Assembly (NCBI GenBank): GCA_002501205.1 | Contig: DLRW01000025.1 | Span: forward strand, 1-48,738 | DNA: 48,738 nt | Direction of reading: 5' to 3' | Source: Flavobacteriales bacterium UBA7878 | GTDB taxonomy: Bacteria; Bacteroidota; Bacteroidia; Flavobacteriales; Schleiferiaceae | In this document: in pieces, positions 6,740-15,484 of the stretch | Layout of the letters: each line of letters begins with the position of its first letter | Position numbering within the stretch: position 1 is the stretch's first letter | Notes under the pieces: generated by a model | What the model was told of the DNA's origin: nothing | Database searches by the model: none | What the model saw: only the letters and a program-made list of their open reading frames with translations | Program-made: the position numbers and the translations under genes

Positions 6740-7893
6740 TAAGCTGGAACCTTTGGCAGAAGGATTCGGAAAGTAGTACCTCCTTCCAACACTGACTCAG
6801 CCACGAAGATTTTACCCTTGTGGTAGTCTTCAATGATGCGTCGCGCCAAACTTAAGCCTAAACCCCAGCCTCTTTTCTTGGTGGAATAGCCCGGACGAAA
6901 AACGGAATTCACCTTTTGGGGCGGAATGCCTTTACCGGTATCTACTACATCAATTTGCACCCTGGTATCAGTAGAACTCAGGTAAACATCAATGCGTCCT
7001 TCTCCTTCGATAGCATCGATGGCATTGCGAATCAGGTTTTCGATCACCCACTCAAAAAGGGGTAGATTCACTTCAGAGTATACCGGCTCAAAAGGAACAT
7101 GGCACTCCACATCTATCTTTTTAGGGCTGCGAGTACGCAGATACTCCACTGCCTGACGGGTACTCAGCAACATATCCGTTTTATGCAAAGCCGGCTGGGA
7201 GCCGATCTTGGAAAAGCGATTAGTAATGGTCTCCAGACGCTTCACATCCTTTTCCATTTCCTTAACCATATTAGGATCTACTTCCTGCAATTTCATCAGC
7301 TCTAACCAACCCATCAAAGAACTTAATGGCGTACCGATCTGATGGGCGGTTTCTTTAGCCAATCCGTTCCATACCTGATCCTGCTCTGCCTTACGAGCCC
7401 CGCTAAAGGCAAAGTAGGCTACTAAAATAAAAAGGCTGATTACTCCCAAGAGGGCAATGGGATAATAGCGCAGTTTGGTAAGCAAGTTGGAACTTTCATA
7501 ATAGACTACAATCTTCTTGTTGGGTACATAATAGTCTTCGATAAAGAGACCATTCTCCCGCATTTGTTCCAGGCGCTTCTTAAGATAGTCTGGATCATTG
7601 GCACGGGGCGAATTCAAATTGGCGGAGTGCACAATCGAATCCGTACCATTGGTAATGATAACAGGAATAGTAGTGTTGGAGTTGATGATTTGCGAGACCA
7701 GCAGCATGTCGGCATTCTTCTCTGCCCTCAGCGCCGAACTCATAGCACTGGCCCACTGATTCACTTTTTTCACCTCTTCATTACGGAGTTCCTTCAGAAA
7801 GCTTTCGGTATAGAAAAGAGTTACCAGTCCAATTAGAATGGCAAAGACGAAAAGTAAAAACTTCCAAAGGTTCTTGCGTCCGTAAAAATCCAT
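6739..7893 (-). CDS. Membrane sensor histidine kinase (orphan)
   Basis: 384 aa. Two membrane helices (about 11-29 and 144-164) enclose a periplasmic sensor domain without a recognised fold. The dimerisation helix carries the phospho-acceptor His184 in ETAHQIGTPLSSL, the Bacteroidota H-box variant with Gly-Thr in place of Arg-Asn. The catalytic domain shows NLIRNAIDAIEG (N box), VDTGKGIP (G1) and GWGLGLSLARRI (G2), so it should be active. No response regulator is adjacent, hence the orphan label. It has a promoter-like box at 7905-7912 and is coupled to hemW downstream. The coupling is common in this group, but the signal sensed cannot be read from the sequence. Confidence 0.88.
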   Translation of the reverse strand: MDFYGRKNLWKFLLFVFAILIGLVTLFYTESFLKELRNEEVKKVNQWASAMSSALRAEKNADMLLVSQIINSNTTIPVIITNGTDSIVHSANLNSPRANDPDYLKKRLEQMRENGLFIEDYYVPNKKIVVYYESSNLLTKLRYYPIALLGVISLFILVAYFAFSGARKAEQDQVWNGLAKETAHQIGTPLSSLMGWLELMKLQEVDPNMVKEMEKDVKRLETITNRFSKIGSQPALHKTDMLLSTRQAVEYLRTRSPKKIDVECHVPFEPVYSEVNLPLFEWVIENLIRNAIDAIEGEGRIDVYLSSTDTRVQIDVVDTGKGIPPQKVNSVFRPGYSTKKRGWGLGLSLARRIIEDYHKGKIFVAESVLEGGTTFRILLPKVPA

Positions 7894-7904
7894 AGGCTAG
7901 CAAA

Positions 7905-7912
7905 CAAAAATA
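7905..7912 (-). promoter_or_regulatory. -7 box upstream of the histidine kinase
   Basis: On the minus strand TATTTTTG (7912 to 7905), an exact TAnnTTTG match, 11 bases before the ATG. It suggests that the kinase-hemW-cyclase operon has its own promoter after the OmpA-like gene. Confidence 0.45.
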
Positions 7913-7941
7913 AGCGAATAATATTGCCGGCCCGACGCGGC

Positions 7942-8940
7942 TTAGTTCATTTCCAGAAGCTGATTAAGCTCGCTAAGATTGGGGGTAATGATAATTTCGG
8001 TACGACGGTTTTTCGCCTTTCCTTCAGGGGTATCATTGCTGGCTACCGGAACGTATTCGCTTCTTCCGGCTGCGGTGATATTAGCTTTATTCACGCCCTC
8101 ATTGGCCACCAAAATCTTCACAATGCTGGTGGCACGCATCACACTTAAGTCCCAATTATCTTTTACCGCTGTACGGCCATTAAAAGCATCGGCATCAGTA
8201 TGCCCCTCAACCATTACCTGCAAATCAGGATTCTCGGCTAAAACAACTGCTAATTCTTCCAGGGCCTTACGACCTTCTGCTTCAACTGTCCAACTGGCAG
8301 ATGGAAACAATAAGCGGTTCTCTAAGGAAACATACACTTTGCCGTCGCGCTCTTCCACGGTTAAGCCCTTACCATCGAAATTACGCAAAGCATCACGCAA
8401 ACGTTGACGCACCATCTCCACGGTACTATCCTTTCGGGCCATAGCTGATTCCAATTCGCTGATACGTGCTTCACGCACCTGAATTTCCTGTCCTAATTTC
8501 TGCAGATTGGCATCCAGCTTTTGCAGGCGATCGTTCTCTAAACGCAGGGAATCTTCTTTTGCGGATAATTCGGCTTGAAGCTTATTCAACTTAGCCACGA
8601 GCTTTTTATTTTCCGCCTGATTAGAGGCCAATAACTCATTATTATTCTCCAACAAGTATTCGTAGGAGCGGTTTAAATCCTGATAACGATTATTAAGATT
8701 CTCTAGCTCTTGCTTGGTCTCAGAGCTTTTTTGACGCAGAGTAGCCAGTTCAGATTCCAGGTTTTTGATACGCGATTGCGCAACCTCTTCTGCTGCCTGT
8801 GCTCCATCACGCCCCTTACGAAGGGTAGAGTTTTCCGCTTCCAGATCAGCAAATTTGGCTTGTAGATCTTTATACACCTTACTACTCACGCAAGATGAGG
8901 CCATGAAGGCCAGAATAGCAAATAGGGCAAGCTTTTTCAT
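7942..8940 (-). CDS. OmpA family peptidoglycan-binding lipoprotein
   Basis: 332 aa. Lipoprotein signal with lipobox MASSC (Cys17), then a long coiled coil (about 20-190, rich in Leu, Glu, Gln and Asn), then an OmpA domain. The OmpA domain shows VMVEGHTDADAF and the C-terminal AKNRRTEIIIT, the residues that hold meso-diaminopimelate in peptidoglycan. The protein therefore likely tethers the outer membrane to the cell wall across a coiled-coil spacer. It has its own -7 box at 8955-8962, in the 31-base gap after the upstream gene, so it is likely transcribed independently at high level. Confidence 0.88.
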   Translation of the reverse strand: MKKLALFAILAFMASSCVSSKVYKDLQAKFADLEAENSTLRKGRDGAQAAEEVAQSRIKNLESELATLRQKSSETKQELENLNNRYQDLNRSYEYLLENNNELLASNQAENKKLVAKLNKLQAELSAKEDSLRLENDRLQKLDANLQKLGQEIQVREARISELESAMARKDSTVEMVRQRLRDALRNFDGKGLTVEERDGKVYVSLENRLLFPSASWTVEAEGRKALEELAVVLAENPDLQVMVEGHTDADAFNGRTAVKDNWDLSVMRATSIVKILVANEGVNKANITAAGRSEYVPVASNDTPEGKAKNRRTEIIITPNLSELNQLLEMN

Positions 8941-8954
8941 AGTATCGTTTGCCT

Positions 8955-8962
8955 CAAAATTA
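8955..8962 (-). promoter_or_regulatory. Promoter -7 box of the OmpA-like gene
   Basis: Minus-strand TAATTTTG (8962 to 8955), exact TAnnTTTG, with a TTTA element about 18 bases upstream. The predicted transcript leader is about 10 bases. Confidence 0.5.
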
Positions 8963-8971
8963 AGGCTCAGT

Positions 8972-10648
8972 CTATTGCCCTAAAGCCGTGCTATCAGATT
9001 TTAACAACGGCTCTTTGTTGATAGCTTGTTTCCTGCGATATCGCCATTCCAATTCCAATTCCCAATTGGCCCGAATTTCTAATTCTTCCCGATAAGGCAC
9101 GCGCTTTTCCGCCTGCCGACCTTCGTAAAAATCTCCAGTGGTAAAGGCCCCATTTCCATCTTCATCAATTATAACAAAGGCCTTCAATTTCCGAGGAAAG
9201 GTATTTTTAAGTAACACGATAGTCGAATCTCGGAAGGGTCGCTCCAATAATATTCGATCATTCTCCTCCAATATCTGTAAGATCATGGCTTTAGCCGAAT
9301 CGGCTACCACCTTAAAGGTCAAGGTGCCTAATTCTTCGCCCTTGAGAATTTCCACCTTAAAATCTACCGAATCTTCCAAACTAAGCTTCTCGCTGTAAAA
9401 TGCACCAGGTTTAAATCTCAGGGTAAAGGACCGCGGATGAGGCGGAGGTAAATACCATAAAAAAGGATTTGTACTATCCGGCACCAAGCTCACATTAATA
9501 GTATCCTTTTCGCTAATCTTAAATATGGAATCAGGCTTCCAGCCTTTCAGAAGTACAGGAGAGCTAAAGGGCAGGCTATCCCAAGGTCGTAATTGCTTTA
9601 TCGCCGTGTTAATCTTTAATTCAGAGGCCTTCATTTCTCGCAGCCGAATGGTGTAAATCGAATCCACAAAAAGACTATCGTAATTCAATTTGAACTGCAA
9701 ACTATCGGCCTCAAAAGAAAAGTAGTAGTTCAATGTATCCTTGTCTTTATTCCATAGAAAAAAGGAGGAATCTGCCGCCCTTCCTAAGGGTTCAACTTTA
9801 AATGCAGAGGCATCTTTATTAAAAGCAAACTGAATCTTACCAGAGTTTTTCTGTTTTGCATTCAAAAAGCGAAAGTCAGGCTCCGGCTCAAAGAGCACTA
9901 AATCATAGAGGTAAAGACTATCGGGTCGTAATCGAATAGTATCCGAATGAAAAGCGAGGGGCGCATCTCTTCGGAGTAATTTGAAAGTACCGCCCTTTTC
10001 CTCAAAAGCTACCATTAAATAATCCCCTTCTCCCAAATAGGACATGCCAAAGGAACCCGTTTCATCGGTAAAGGTGTAATAGTCTGGGCGTTCCTTCAAT
10101 AAAAATGAATCGCGATCTTCGGCCTTCTTCAAGTCATAAAGACCTACCAAATAATTACCGAGCGGCTCGTTGGAATAGGCCTTGTGCAAAGTTCCTGAGA
10201 GGCGCAAGCTATCGATATAGCTGCCCGTGGAGAATACATACTTAAACTTCGTATTCTCATTGCCTTCATTGAGGTCGGCCAAACTTTTCCCGAAAGAGAT
10301 GATATAGGTGGTATTGGGGCGTAAACTATCCTTTAATAAAATCTCCACCTTTTTACCTCTGGAAATTATTTCCAAATCTTCCTTCAGGAGAGGGTTGATA
10401 TTAATATTCTGTTGAGGACTCTTTAAATTCAGATATTCATCAAACTCTAAAATGATTTTATCCGCTTTAAAAAAGAGAGTCTGATTGGGTGGGAAAGCCG
10501 TATCCAAGCGTGGTGCCAGCGTATCCTTATCGCCACCACTAGGACTGGACTTACTGGCACAGGAACTTATACTGGCTTCAAAAAAAACAAAAACTGCAAC
10601 TAAAAGTAGCAGAGAAGTTAAAGTTCGAATATTCGAATTGGTTCGCAT
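8972..10648 (-). CDS. Ig-like (Big_5) domain lipoprotein
   Basis: 558 aa. The signal peptide ends in the lipobox SISSC (Cys30), followed by SKSSPSGGDKDTLAP. This SGG-K/D-D-x-x-P-P region and the following Ig-like domain (about 40-145, with RPNTTYIISFGKSLADLNEG) are characteristic of a widespread Bacteroidota lipoprotein family. Then come a carboxypeptidase-regulatory-like segment (about 150-220, YYTFTDETGSFGM) and further beta-rich sequence to the end. Likely anchored in the outer membrane; function unknown. The first bases of the coding region contain two TTCGAA hexamers and resemble the motif at 30036-30069. Divergent from the T9SS gene at 10727. Confidence 0.75.
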   Translation of the reverse strand: MRTNSNIRTLTSLLLLVAVFVFFEASISSCASKSSPSGGDKDTLAPRLDTAFPPNQTLFFKADKIILEFDEYLNLKSPQQNININPLLKEDLEIISRGKKVEILLKDSLRPNTTYIISFGKSLADLNEGNENTKFKYVFSTGSYIDSLRLSGTLHKAYSNEPLGNYLVGLYDLKKAEDRDSFLLKERPDYYTFTDETGSFGMSYLGEGDYLMVAFEEKGGTFKLLRRDAPLAFHSDTIRLRPDSLYLYDLVLFEPEPDFRFLNAKQKNSGKIQFAFNKDASAFKVEPLGRAADSSFFLWNKDKDTLNYYFSFEADSLQFKLNYDSLFVDSIYTIRLREMKASELKINTAIKQLRPWDSLPFSSPVLLKGWKPDSIFKISEKDTINVSLVPDSTNPFLWYLPPPHPRSFTLRFKPGAFYSEKLSLEDSVDFKVEILKGEELGTLTFKVVADSAKAMILQILEENDRILLERPFRDSTIVLLKNTFPRKLKAFVIIDEDGNGAFTTGDFYEGRQAEKRVPYREELEIRANWELELEWRYRRKQAINKEPLLKSDSTALGQ

Positions 10649-10691
10649 TATTTAGTATAGAAGTTCCTGACTAATCGGTAATTAATATTTG

Positions 10692-10699
10692 TACTTTTG
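10692..10699 (+). promoter_or_regulatory. -7 box of the 1318-aa T9SS protein gene
   Basis: TACTTTTG, exact TAnnTTTG, 27 bases before the ATG at 10727. No clear TTTG at the -33 position. Confidence 0.5.
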
Positions 10700-10726
10700 A
10701 ATTTGCACTAATACTAACCCTTTATT

Positions 10727-13700
10727 ATGGCTCTGCAAAGATTACTCTTTTTGGGCGTTTTACTGACTATGGCCTTTACAGGAAACGGCCAGTGTCCGCC
10801 CCAAAGTTTGCCTTTTACCGAAAATTTCAATTCCAGTCTGGGATGCTTTACCGTTACAGATGGTGGCAGCACCACTGACACCTGGGTTCAGGCGGGACCT
10901 GGCGGAGGCACTACCGGTGGCGATTTGGATGGAACCGGACTGGTAATTGTCGATAGTGATGACGCCGGTAGCGGCAATACCCTGGACGAAACTTTAAGCT
11001 CGCCCTATATTGATGCTTCCAATTTTACCGGAACCCTTTACCTGGAATTTGATCACTTTTTCCGCTCTCTAAACACCAATGACAGTGGATGGGTAGAAGT
11101 TTGGGACAGTACCCAATGGGTAAACGTTTACAGTACTGGCACTACCATCGGCGCTTTCAACAATCCCGATCATCAGCAAATTGACATCACTGCCTATGCG
11201 CATGACAGTTTGCAAGTTCGCTTCCGCTACGTGGACAATGGTAGCTGGGCTTGGTGGTGGGTCATCGATAATTTCAAGGTAGAAACTGTTCTTTGTCCAT
11301 CCCCAAATCTTCAATCCATCAGCGTAAGCAGCGACACAAGTTTTACGCTCAACCTATTAAGCCTGGAAGACACCATTGCTTTTGAATGGGGTCCGGTTGG
11401 CTTCAGTCAAGGTTCGGGCTGCATCGGCACCAAGGCCACTAATGGCAACCTGAATATTGATTTAAAAAACTCGGATGCAGGAAACTGCTTTAACCAACTT
11501 TCGGCCGGTCAATGCTACGATGTATATATCGCTGGCTCTTGCCCGGGAGGAGGCTACTCAGGTTACATTGGCCCTTTCACCTTTTGCACCCCTTGCGCTA
11601 CTGTACCAATACCCTTTACCGAAAACTTCGACCAAGGATTAGGCTGTTTTAATGTAGTAGATGGTGGTACCAGTACCGACACCTGGAGAGCCGCTCCTGC
11701 TGGAGGAGGATCTACGGGTGGTGATCTGGATGGCACTCCACATGTGGAAGTCGACAGTGATGACGCCGGATCAGGGGAAACCCTGGATGAATTACTGTTG
11801 AGCCCTATTATGGATGCCAGTAGTATCAGCGGAAGCTTAATCCTCGAATTTGATCAGTATTACAACAATATCGGAGCGGATTCTGCTGCAGTGGAAGTTT
11901 ATGATGGAACTACCTGGCATTTGGTTTATAGCGCCCAAAGCGACATTGGTGCCTTTGGCAATCCTGACCATCAATACATTGATATTTCAGCCTATGCCAA
12001 TGCTAATTTGCAAGTACGCTTTGTGTATCGCGACAATGGTTCCTGGGCCTGGTGGTGGATCATCGATAATTTCTCAGTTCGTGATGTGCTTTGTACTCCT
12101 TCCAGCGGGTTTACGGCTGGCTATGTGGGCAGCGACAGTGTAAATCTCAACTGGAATTTAGGCACCTCCCATGGCTATATTGTCGAATGGGGCATCAGCG
12201 GCTTTAACCCTGGTAGTGGGACTCAGACTTCTAGCACCACCGCGAATAGCATGGGCATCCCTAACCTTAGCTTAAATACTACCTACGACTTTTACCTTTT
12301 AGACAGCTGTTCGGGTGCCATAACAGACACTTTAGGCCCTATCACTGTTTCTACCGCATGCGCAACTCAAAGCATTCCCTTTAGTGAAAACTTCGACTTA
12401 GGTCAGGGCTGCTTTACCATCATAGATGGTGGCAACAATACCGATACTTGGGTAGCAGCACCGGCAGGTGGATTAACCAGTGGTGGCGATTTAGATGGTA
12501 CACCTATGATGGAAGCGGATAGCGATAATGCCGGCAGCGGTGGAGTTACCATGTTCGAAACTCTAACCTCACCCATTTTAGACGCCTCGGCTTATATGAG
12601 TACAGGGGCCTTAACCCTAAGTTTTGATCAATACTATCGTCACTTAGGCTCAGGTTCTGCTTCGGTAGAAGTATTTGATGGTACTACCTGGAATCAAGTA
12701 GCGAATTTCACCTCAACCCTTGGTGCTTTTAGTGCTCCCGATTCGCAAAGCATTGACATTACGGCTTACGCAAATCCCAATTTGCAGGTACGTTTTATAT
12801 ATGATGATGGCGGATCCTGGGCCTGGTACTGGTTGGTCGATAATTTTAAGGTAGAAGGCCAGCCCTGTGGTGCTGTTACCTCTGCCGACACGATCAGCGT
12901 AGGAACCAACAATATCAACTTCAACTGGGTATCTACCAATGGTAGCCTGTGGAATATTAACTGGGGGCCTCAAGGCTTCCGTCAAGGAACCACTGTAAGC
13001 GGCAATTACATTGCGGGCGTAAATACAAATAGCTATAACCTTACTGGTTTACCATCTGGTTCTTGCTTCGATATTTATATTCAGGATACCTGCGCCGGAG
13101 TAGGCAGTGGCTCCTGGTACGGACCACTAACTGTGTGTACCGACACCAGTTGTTTCCCCCCCAGCAATATTACTTTTAGCAATATTAGCGGCACAAGTGC
13201 TTCCGCTTCCTGGGTAGGTTTTGCCGGATCTTATGAATATTCTTTAGTTAGCAGTGCAACCGCCAATCCAGCCAATGGAATCATTAGCAGCACCAGCAGT
13301 TTAAATGCCAGCTTAAGCGGACTTAATTCGGCCAGTGCTTATTGCTTATTTGTACGTGGCATTTGCACGCCTGGCGATACTAGTGCCTGGGCTGGCCCCG
13401 TTTGTTTCACTACTGCTTGCCAAAGCTTCACCGCGCCTTATCTTGAAGATTTCGAAGGGCCGACTAGCGCTTGCTGGAGCAATGCGCAAATTGCAGGTAC
13501 AAATAACTGGTCTATCGGCTCCGGCTCTTCCGGTGGAAGTATTAGCACAGCTCATGGTGGTATGTTCAATGCTGTATTTACCAGCAGTAATGGTGGACCT
13601 CACGTAACCCAATATGTTTCGCCTATCATTGATGCTAGCGGCTTAAGCGCTACCGAACTCAGCTTCTGGTACGGGCAGGAGGCCTGGTTTGGCGATCAAA

Positions 13701-14683
13701 ACACCCTAACGGTTTACTATCGAACCAGCCCTGCCGCAGCCTGGACCCAGGTTTGGCAAGATCAAAATGATGTTTCCTCCTGGACCAAAGTTGTAATTTC
13801 CATTCCATCAAACTCTAGCACCTTGCAGTTTGCCTTTGAGGGCACTGATAATTGGGGACGCGCTAATGTATTGGATGATATCAGAGTTGATGTTCCGGGC
13901 GGATCGAACATCTGTCCACAAGTAACCAATGTGAACAGTGCTAATCCAAGCTGCGGAAGCATCGATTTAAGCTGGACCTCTACTTCCGGCGGTTCGATTA
14001 TCGAATACGGCCCGGTAGGCTTTAGCCCGGGTAGTGGTTTATTTACCGGAGTAGTTACCTCACCATATACCCTAAGCAATTTAAGTGCTAACACCTCCTA
14101 TGATGTGTATATCGCTGACACTTGCGGGATACAGGACACCGGCGCTTTTAATGGCCCAACCAGGGTAAGCACGAATAACGCCGGCTCAGCAAATGCCAGC
14201 TTTGTATATAACAACAGCACTACGAATTTCATGACTTACAATTTTGATGCATCGTCTTCCACCGGAAATATTCAAAATTATGTTTGGGATTTTGGCGATG
14301 GCTATGTAGGCAATGGAGTTACCGTAAACCATACCTACACCAGCGCAGGGGTTTATAATGTAGAGCTGATATTGGTAAGCGCGTGTGGCAATGATACCCT
14401 TACCCAAACCATTGCTGATGTGAGTAATCAAGAATGGAAAGCCAGTGATTTGAAATTGTACCCTAATCCGGCTCAAGATCAAATAAAAGTGGAACTGCCT
14501 AAGAGTGGAAAAGTAGAAATTGCCTTACGGGATGCCAGCGGCCGCAGGGTACGTAGTTGGACCCTTGAGGTAGAAGCTCAAGTAGCTCAAGACTTAAACC
14601 TGGAAGGATTAAGCAAGGGCGTTTACTTGATTGACGTGAATCAGGCTGATCTTCATTATCGTGAGCGCCTGCTCCTGAAATAA
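10727..14683 (+). CDS. Large T9SS-secreted adhesin-like protein with choice-of-anchor J/MAM-like modules
   Basis: 1318 aa. Signal peptide (1-22, ending GNGQ). Three closely similar modules start near residues 25, 291 and 545, each opening with PFTENF or PFSENF, carrying an Asp/Gly-rich stretch (GGDLDGT then DSDDAGSG) and closing with SWAWWWVIDNF or a variant; this matches choice-of-anchor J/MAM-like jelly rolls, and the acidic stretch suggests calcium binding. Fibronectin-III-like linkers lie between them, then a fourth diverged module (about 898-1060), a PKD domain (about 1158-1240, WDFGDG) and a type A T9SS sorting domain (from about 1245, LKLYPNPAQDQ). No catalytic domain is seen, so a binding or structural surface role is likely. 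Single-gene unit with its own terminator. Confidence 0.88.
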   Translation: MALQRLLFLGVLLTMAFTGNGQCPPQSLPFTENFNSSLGCFTVTDGGSTTDTWVQAGPGGGTTGGDLDGTGLVIVDSDDAGSGNTLDETLSSPYIDASNFTGTLYLEFDHFFRSLNTNDSGWVEVWDSTQWVNVYSTGTTIGAFNNPDHQQIDITAYAHDSLQVRFRYVDNGSWAWWWVIDNFKVETVLCPSPNLQSISVSSDTSFTLNLLSLEDTIAFEWGPVGFSQGSGCIGTKATNGNLNIDLKNSDAGNCFNQLSAGQCYDVYIAGSCPGGGYSGYIGPFTFCTPCATVPIPFTENFDQGLGCFNVVDGGTSTDTWRAAPAGGGSTGGDLDGTPHVEVDSDDAGSGETLDELLLSPIMDASSISGSLILEFDQYYNNIGADSAAVEVYDGTTWHLVYSAQSDIGAFGNPDHQYIDISAYANANLQVRFVYRDNGSWAWWWIIDNFSVRDVLCTPSSGFTAGYVGSDSVNLNWNLGTSHGYIVEWGISGFNPGSGTQTSSTTANSMGIPNLSLNTTYDFYLLDSCSGAITDTLGPITVSTACATQSIPFSENFDLGQGCFTIIDGGNNTDTWVAAPAGGLTSGGDLDGTPMMEADSDNAGSGGVTMFETLTSPILDASAYMSTGALTLSFDQYYRHLGSGSASVEVFDGTTWNQVANFTSTLGAFSAPDSQSIDITAYANPNLQVRFIYDDGGSWAWYWLVDNFKVEGQPCGAVTSADTISVGTNNINFNWVSTNGSLWNINWGPQGFRQGTTVSGNYIAGVNTNSYNLTGLPSGSCFDIYIQDTCAGVGSGSWYGPLTVCTDTSCFPPSNITFSNISGTSASASWVGFAGSYEYSLVSSATANPANGIISSTSSLNASLSGLNSASAYCLFVRGICTPGDTSAWAGPVCFTTACQSFTAPYLEDFEGPTSACWSNAQIAGTNNWSIGSGSSGGSISTAHGGMFNAVFTSSNGGPHVTQYVSPIIDASGLSATELSFWYGQEAWFGDQNTLTVYYRTSPAAAWTQVWQDQNDVSSWTKVVISIPSNSSTLQFAFEGTDNWGRANVLDDIRVDVPGGSNICPQVTNVNSANPSCGSIDLSWTSTSGGSIIEYGPVGFSPGSGLFTGVVTSPYTLSNLSANTSYDVYIADTCGIQDTGAFNGPTRVSTNNAGSANASFVYNNSTTNFMTYNFDASSSTGNIQNYVWDFGDGYVGNGVTVNHTYTSAGVYNVELILVSACGNDTLTQTIADVSNQEWKASDLKLYPNPAQDQIKVELPKSGKVEIALRDASGRRVRSWTLEVEAQVAQDLNLEGLSKGVYLIDVNQADLHYRERLLLK

Positions 14684-14707
14684 TTTTGAGAAGACCAACC
14701 ACCATAG

Positions 14708-14732
14708 CCACCCCCTCGGGGGTGGTTTTTTT
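14708..14732 (+). terminator. Rho-independent terminator of the 1318-aa gene
   Basis: Stem CCACCCCC / GGGGGTGG (14708-14715 / 14718-14725) with a very tight loop, then seven T's. The T-run touches the stop codon of the convergent comF gene. Confidence 0.85.
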
Positions 14733-15474
14733 AGGCATGGGCCAGAGTTAATACCGAGAAGCGACTTTCAGGAGCCTGAGACAGACTTTGCAAACAGGCC
14801 TCCAAAGTGGCCCCCGTCGTAATTACATCATCCACTAAAAGAACATGCAAGCCCGCCAATTTAGAGGGCTCCTTCAATTGAAAAACGGAATTAACCTGCT
14901 GCCAGCGATTAAAGCGTTTTTCTTTGGTTTGGGAATTACGATAGCGAATTCGATTAAGCTCCCCCAGCACCAAAGGTTTCTTTAATTCGACGCTCAATCC
15001 TTCAGCAATAGCTTGCGCTTGATTATAACCTCTTTTCCTTTGCTTTCGAGAATGCAAGGGCACCGGAATAATTACATCGGGTGAAGCCAATAAAGGACTA
15101 TCACGCCATTCTCTGGCTAATTGGCGCCCCAGATAAAAGGCAAGCCTCTCTTGATCTCGATACTTAAAGGCATGCATAAGCTTTTGCACTTTTCCGGCTT
15201 TTTGGAAGTGCAACCAGGCTCCGGCAAAGCGCAAGGGAAACCTGCCCATAAAACGACGAAAAACAGGATTGTCCTGAAATTTCTCAAAATCGGTACGTGG
15301 CAATTCAGCTTTGCAGGCCAGACAGATATAGCTTTCCGGACGAATAAGCTTTTGCTCGCAAGCCAAACACCGAGGAGGAAAAATCAGATCCAAGAAATCC
15401 TGCAGATAGCGGTATAGTCCCATTTTTTTTAGCCAAGTACCAGCTTTGAAAAGCATTTTGGCCAAAACAAACAT
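14731..15474 (-). CDS. comF: ComF family phosphoribosyltransferase-like protein
   Basis: 247 aa. N-terminal zinc finger with Cys36, Cys39, Cys51 and Cys54 (CLACEQ ... CLACKAEL), then a type I phosphoribosyltransferase fold with the PRPP loop VLLVDDVITTGATLEAC near 212. ComF/GntX proteins take part in DNA uptake in competent bacteria, but in Bacteroidota the role is mostly untested. The translated start may be later (Met18), since homologues begin close to the FPPRC zinc finger. It starts 10 bases after the stop of the large barrel gene, so the two are probably co-transcribed. Confidence 0.85.
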   Translation of the reverse strand: MFVLAKMLFKAGTWLKKMGLYRYLQDFLDLIFPPRCLACEQKLIRPESYICLACKAELPRTDFEKFQDNPVFRRFMGRFPLRFAGAWLHFQKAGKVQKLMHAFKYRDQERLAFYLGRQLAREWRDSPLLASPDVIIPVPLHSRKQRKRGYNQAQAIAEGLSVELKKPLVLGELNRIRYRNSQTKEKRFNRWQQVNSVFQLKEPSKLAGLHVLLVDDVITTGATLEACLQSLSQAPESRFSVLTLAHA

Positions 15475-15484
15475 TTAGAATCGG

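Noticed and set aside
7955..7976. Partial complementarity between the conserved 5' region of the small-RNA units and the 3' end of the OmpA-like mRNA.
   Set aside because: Pairing is interrupted and lies at the end of the coding region, not near a start codon; this level of match is expected by chance.
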